The notes beneath the pieces are model-generated. The model had not been told where the DNA came from. It searched no databases and saw nothing but the letters and a program-made list of their open reading frames with translations. Of a DNA stretch of 6,588 bases, positions 5,720 through 6,588 are shown one piece after another. The DNA lies in NCBI GenBank assembly GCA_011620705.1, contig WOYR01000067.1:1-6588 (forward strand), written 5' to 3'. The DNA comes from Microbacteriaceae bacterium. Lineage in GTDB: Bacteria; Actinomycetota; Actinomycetes; Actinomycetales; Microbacteriaceae. The translations under genes were made by a program, and so were the position numbers. How positions within the stretch are numbered: the stretch's first letter is position 1; each line of letters begins with the position of its first letter.

Positions 5720-6307
5720 TCAGGCGAACGACGATCTGAAGCACCCTGCGATGTGGTCGTCGACGAGCCCGGCGGACTGCATCAGTGCGTAGATCGTCGT
5801 CGGTCCGACGAAGCGGTAGCCGCGCCTCTTGAGCTCCTTGCTGAGCGCGGTCGATTCGGATGTGACGGCTGGCACCTCGGCGGAGGATGCCGGAGCGCGA
5901 TCGCGCGGCCGCGGGGCGAAGCCCCAGATCAGCTCGTCGAGGGCGCCCGGATTGCTCCGCACCAGCGCCCGCGTCACCCGCGCGTTCGAGACGGCGGCGT
6001 CGACCTTGAGACGATTGCGGATGATGCCGGGGTCCGCCATCAACCGTTCCACGTCGCGCTCGTCGAAGGCGGCGACCGCGTCGATGTCGAAGCCGTTGAA
6101 CGCGAGTCGGAAGGCGGGCCGCCGCCGCAGGATCGTGATCCACGACAATCCGGCCTGGAATCCTTCGAGGCTGAGTTTCTCGAACAGGCGCTGGTCGCCG
6201 TGCAGCGGGCTGCCCCACTCCTCGTCGTGATAGCGCTGATACTCGGCGTCGTGCCCGGCCCATCCGCAGCGCGGACGGCCGTCGTCGCCGACGATCAGCG
6301 AACTCAC
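5720..6307 (-). CDS. tag: DNA-3-methyladenine glycosylase I
   Basis: This 195-residue base-excision repair enzyme removes 3-methyladenine from alkylated DNA. The start is the GTG at 6307-6305, which overlaps the upstream methyltransferase stop as GTGA. Tag hallmarks are all present. Zinc ligands are C14 (RCGW), H27 (YHDEEWG), H185 and C189 (DDHIAGC). The base-binding residues are E48 and W56 in LEGFQAGLSWIT, matching E. coli E38 and W46. DPGIIRNRLKVDAAVSNAR is the helix-hairpin-helix region, and KELKRRGYRFVGPTTIYALMQ is the conserved C-terminal block (in part). E. coli Tag is 187 residues, so the size agrees. No separate ribosome binding site is obvious, which suggests translational coupling to ogt. 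A reading frame continues upstream past the GTG, but that part only mirrors the ogt repeats in another frame. Confidence 0.96.
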   Translation of the reverse strand: MSSLIVGDDGRPRCGWAGHDAEYQRYHDEEWGSPLHGDQRLFEKLSLEGFQAGLSWITILRRRPAFRLAFNGFDIDAVAAFDERDVERLMADPGIIRNRLKVDAAVSNARVTRALVRSNPGALDELIWGFAPRPRDRAPASSAEVPAVTSESTALSKELKRRGYRFVGPTTIYALMQSAGLVDDHIAGCFRSSFA

Positions 6308-6588
6308 GCGGGGCGATCGAGCGGAGCGGGATCGAGATCCATATCCATATCCAGATCCAGATCCAGTCGGCTTTCGGTGTTGTCGTCGAAGTCCATGTCG
6401 TCGAAGTCCATGCCGCCGAAGTCCGCGCCGCGGATCCTCCTGCCGCCGAGGTCCGCGCCGCCGGCCTTCTTGGCGCCGGCCTTCACGCCCGATGCGATGT
6501 GGGCGATGCCCTCGTGCCGCAACAGCCACGATTTGGTCGGGATGCCCTCGCCGCCGCTGTAGCCGGTGATGCGGCCGTCGCTGCCGAG
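6304..6588 (-). CDS. ogt: Methylated-DNA-[protein]-cysteine S-methyltransferase, C-terminal part with unusual tail
   Basis: The last 94 residues of a gene that enters from the right edge are visible. The fragment opens LGSDGRITGYSGGEGIPTK and continues through WLLRHEGI. This is the segment right after the PCHRV active site in O6-alkylguanine-DNA alkyltransferases, so the reactive cysteine should be coded just outside the window. These proteins flip out O6-methylguanine and take the methyl group irreversibly. The family fold normally ends near the LLRHEG helix. Here about 66 further residues follow: a Lys/Ala/Gly linker, pentads such as ADLGG, ADFGG and two MDFDD, then LDLDLDMDMDLD and a short proline-containing end. 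The frame stays open to a TGA that overlaps the tag start by 4 bp, so the tail is not an obvious frameshift artefact. The symbol is given by family; ogt or ada-type cannot be told from this piece. Confidence 0.85.
   Translation of the reverse strand, partial: LGSDGRITGYSGGEGIPTKSWLLRHEGIAHIASGVKAGAKKAGGADLGGRRIRGADFGGMDFDDMDFDDNTESRLDLDLDMDMDLDPAPLDRPA
6336..6365 (-). repeat. Hexanucleotide tandem repeat, five copies of (G/T)ATCCA
   Basis: On the + strand the units are GATCCA, TATCCA, TATCCA, GATCCA, GATCCA with no interruption. On the coding (-) strand they read as alternating Leu/Met-Asp codons (TGGATC and TGGATA steps), giving the LDLDLDMDMDLD stretch of the methyltransferase tail. The six-base unit keeps the frame whenever copies are gained or lost. 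Confidence 0.93.
6382..6456 (-). repeat. 15-bp repeats coding pentapeptide-like units in the ogt tail
   Basis: Two exact tandem copies of GTCGTCGAAGTCCAT lie at 6382-6396 and 6397-6411. Diverged copies lie at 6412-6426 and 6442-6456, and one unrelated 15-bp slot sits between the last two. All five slots stay in the same register and code five consecutive pentads with a central Leu, Ile or Phe and mostly Asp before it. Confidence 0.85.

Noticed and set aside
6308..6529. Upstream extension of the tag frame giving a 269-residue protein
   Set aside because: The added part is the ogt repeat region read in another frame (Arg/Gly/Ser-rich). Tag homology begins just after the GTG at 6307, which overlaps the ogt stop in the usual GTGA way.
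5753..6562. A 269-codon + strand open frame opposite tag and ogt
   Set aside because: The - strand has full Tag zinc ligands and active-site residues and a recognisable alkyltransferase end. The + strand frame is Arg/Ser-rich with no motifs.

Overview
The window looks like a chromosomal piece of a high-G+C actinobacterium, most likely of the Microbacteriaceae (Leifsonia/Microbacterium type). The case rests on strong G/C third positions, an atpA-G-D-C order with actinobacterial-type alpha and beta sequences, a very short epsilon subunit, GTG starts, and the housekeeping neighbours. This assignment is inference from recall of family members, not a database result. No stretch longer than about 60 bases lacks a gene; no tRNA, rRNA, CRISPR array or insertion sequence is visible.

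Left part (1-3907, + strand): the F1 half of the ATP synthase operon. A 5'-truncated atpA (alpha, entering inside its P-loop) is followed by complete atpG (gamma), atpD (beta, with an unusual low-complexity N-terminal extension) and atpC (epsilon, lacking the C-terminal helical domain). These encode the soluble motor that makes ATP from the proton gradient. The atpG-atpD junction carries a 14-bp tandem triplication of the atpG stop region.

Middle (3888/3933-5719, + strand): a small P-loop kinase of the AAA_33 type, a YaaA-family peroxide-stress protein and a small multi-pass membrane protein resembling DUF5684. The kinase and yaaA are tightly packed behind atpC with no visible terminator and may be read through from the atp operon. 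The membrane protein has its own promoter-like TAGGGT placed exactly as for a leaderless GTG start.

Right part (6588-5720, - strand): a DNA alkylation-repair pair. The 3' end of an ogt-like O6-methylguanine-DNA methyltransferase gene overlaps by 4 bp (GTGA) with a complete tag-like 3-methyladenine DNA glycosylase I gene. The methyltransferase has an unusual tail of about 66 residues with pentapeptide-like repeats and an Asp-alternating tract; this is the least ordinary thing in the window. The tag gene and the membrane-protein gene converge with their stop codons directly abutting (TGATCA).

No clearly new multi-gene system is seen. The items worth a second look are the Ogt tail, the atpD extension, the three-frame stop triplication, and the pairing of a short epsilon with a long alpha tail.
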